From contig PBDS01000079.1 of assembly GCA_002718155.1 (NCBI GenBank), forward strand, positions 1 through 39,499: a stretch of DNA of 39,499 nucleotides, written 5' to 3'. The notes under the pieces are model-generated. The model was given only the letters and a program-made list of their open reading frames with translations, had not been told where the DNA came from and made no database searches. The number at the start of each line of letters is the position of its first letter. Position 1 is the stretch's first letter. The stretch comes from Pseudomonadota bacterium. GTDB lineage: Bacteria; Pseudomonadota; Gammaproteobacteria; Arenicellales; UBA868. The position numbers and the translations under genes are program-made. Shown piece by piece: positions 39,323-39,499 of this stretch.

Positions 39323-39334
39323 GAGCACGATCCG

Positions 39335-39499
39335 ATGCAGCATCCAGAGCGATTCGACGTGATCGTGGTCGGTGGCGGTCACGCTGGTACCGAAGCTGCA
39401 CTGGCCTCCGCCCGGGTCGGCGCGCGGACGCTGCTGGTGACTCACAATCTTGAGACCATCGGGCAGATGTCGTGTAACCCAGCCATCGGCGGTATCGGC
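39335..39499 (+). CDS. mnmG: tRNA uridine-5-carboxymethylaminomethyl modification enzyme MnmG, 5' part
   Basis: MnmG (GidA) is the FAD-dependent partner of MnmE. It has not been listed in the ORF track because only 55 codons fit. The frame from ATG 39335 reads [20 protein letters not shown], then [20 protein letters not shown] and [10 protein letters not shown], which is the family's dinucleotide-binding GxGxxG N-terminus and the next conserved block. It runs off the right edge. It begins 12 nt after the giant coiled-coil gene, with only a weak AAGAG upstream, so it is probably co-transcribed with the motor pair. rsmG and parAB commonly follow mnmG. Confidence 0.97.
   Translation, partial: MQHPERFDVIVVGGGHAGTEAALASARVGARTLLVTHNLETIGQMSCNPAIGGIG

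Overview
The window is the replication-origin neighbourhood of a proteobacterial chromosome, almost certainly gammaproteobacterial. The evidence is the combination of dnaA, dnaN, gyrB (with the long C-terminal insertion), rpmH-rnpA-yidD-yidC-mnmE, the atp operon followed by glmU-glmS, apaH/apaG, mlaA and a TolC-type porin. I cannot name the genus. PhyH, crotonase, AhpD-like and histidine-utilisation genes would suit a free-living heterotroph, but that is inference.

Layout. (1) 98-10946, minus strand: atpI-B-E-F-H-A-G-D-C, a SlyD-like isomerase, glmU and glmS, one co-linear block read from a near-consensus promoter at 11056-11084. (2) 11473-16309, plus strand: a PCMT-family methyltransferase, a TolC-type outer-membrane factor with an N-terminal LysM domain, then a MerR-like DNA-binding protein, mlaA, apaH and apaG. 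(3) 16327-21579, minus strand: gyrB, dnaN and dnaA. recF is absent between dnaN and gyrB; the 193-bp gap instead holds two parS-like 16-mers inside a perfect 21-bp inverted repeat. DnaA boxes lie on both sides of dnaA, giving a likely bipartite oriC. (4) 21830-25695, plus strand: rpmH, rnpA, yidD, yidC and mnmE. (5) 25849-35291: a metabolic block on both strands with a crotonase, a nitroreductase, an EamA transporter, a truncated hutI, a PhyH dioxygenase, an AhpD-like protein, hutF, hutH and a guanidinobutyrase/agmatinase-type ureohydrolase. (6) 35871-39322, plus strand: a two-gene operon encoding a four-TM MotA/TolQ/ExbB/ZorA-like channel protein and an 841-residue partner. The partner has a MotB/TolR/ZorB-like N-terminal helix carrying an Asp, about 690 residues of coiled coil, and a small C-terminal domain. 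(7) mnmG starts 12 nt after this operon and runs off the window.

The most novel content is the operon in (6), an apparent ion-driven 5:2-type motor whose B subunit, rather than its A subunit, carries a very long coiled coil, with no OmpA-like peptidoglycan-binding domain that I can see. It sits in the 13.6 kb that separate mnmE from mnmG, genes adjacent in many relatives. Other points of interest are the parS inverted pair in place of recF, the LysM-TolC fusion, and a hut cluster with a decapitated hutI and no hutU.

Limits: all calls come from reading the sequence and the supplied translations. No search, structure prediction or composition calculation was run.
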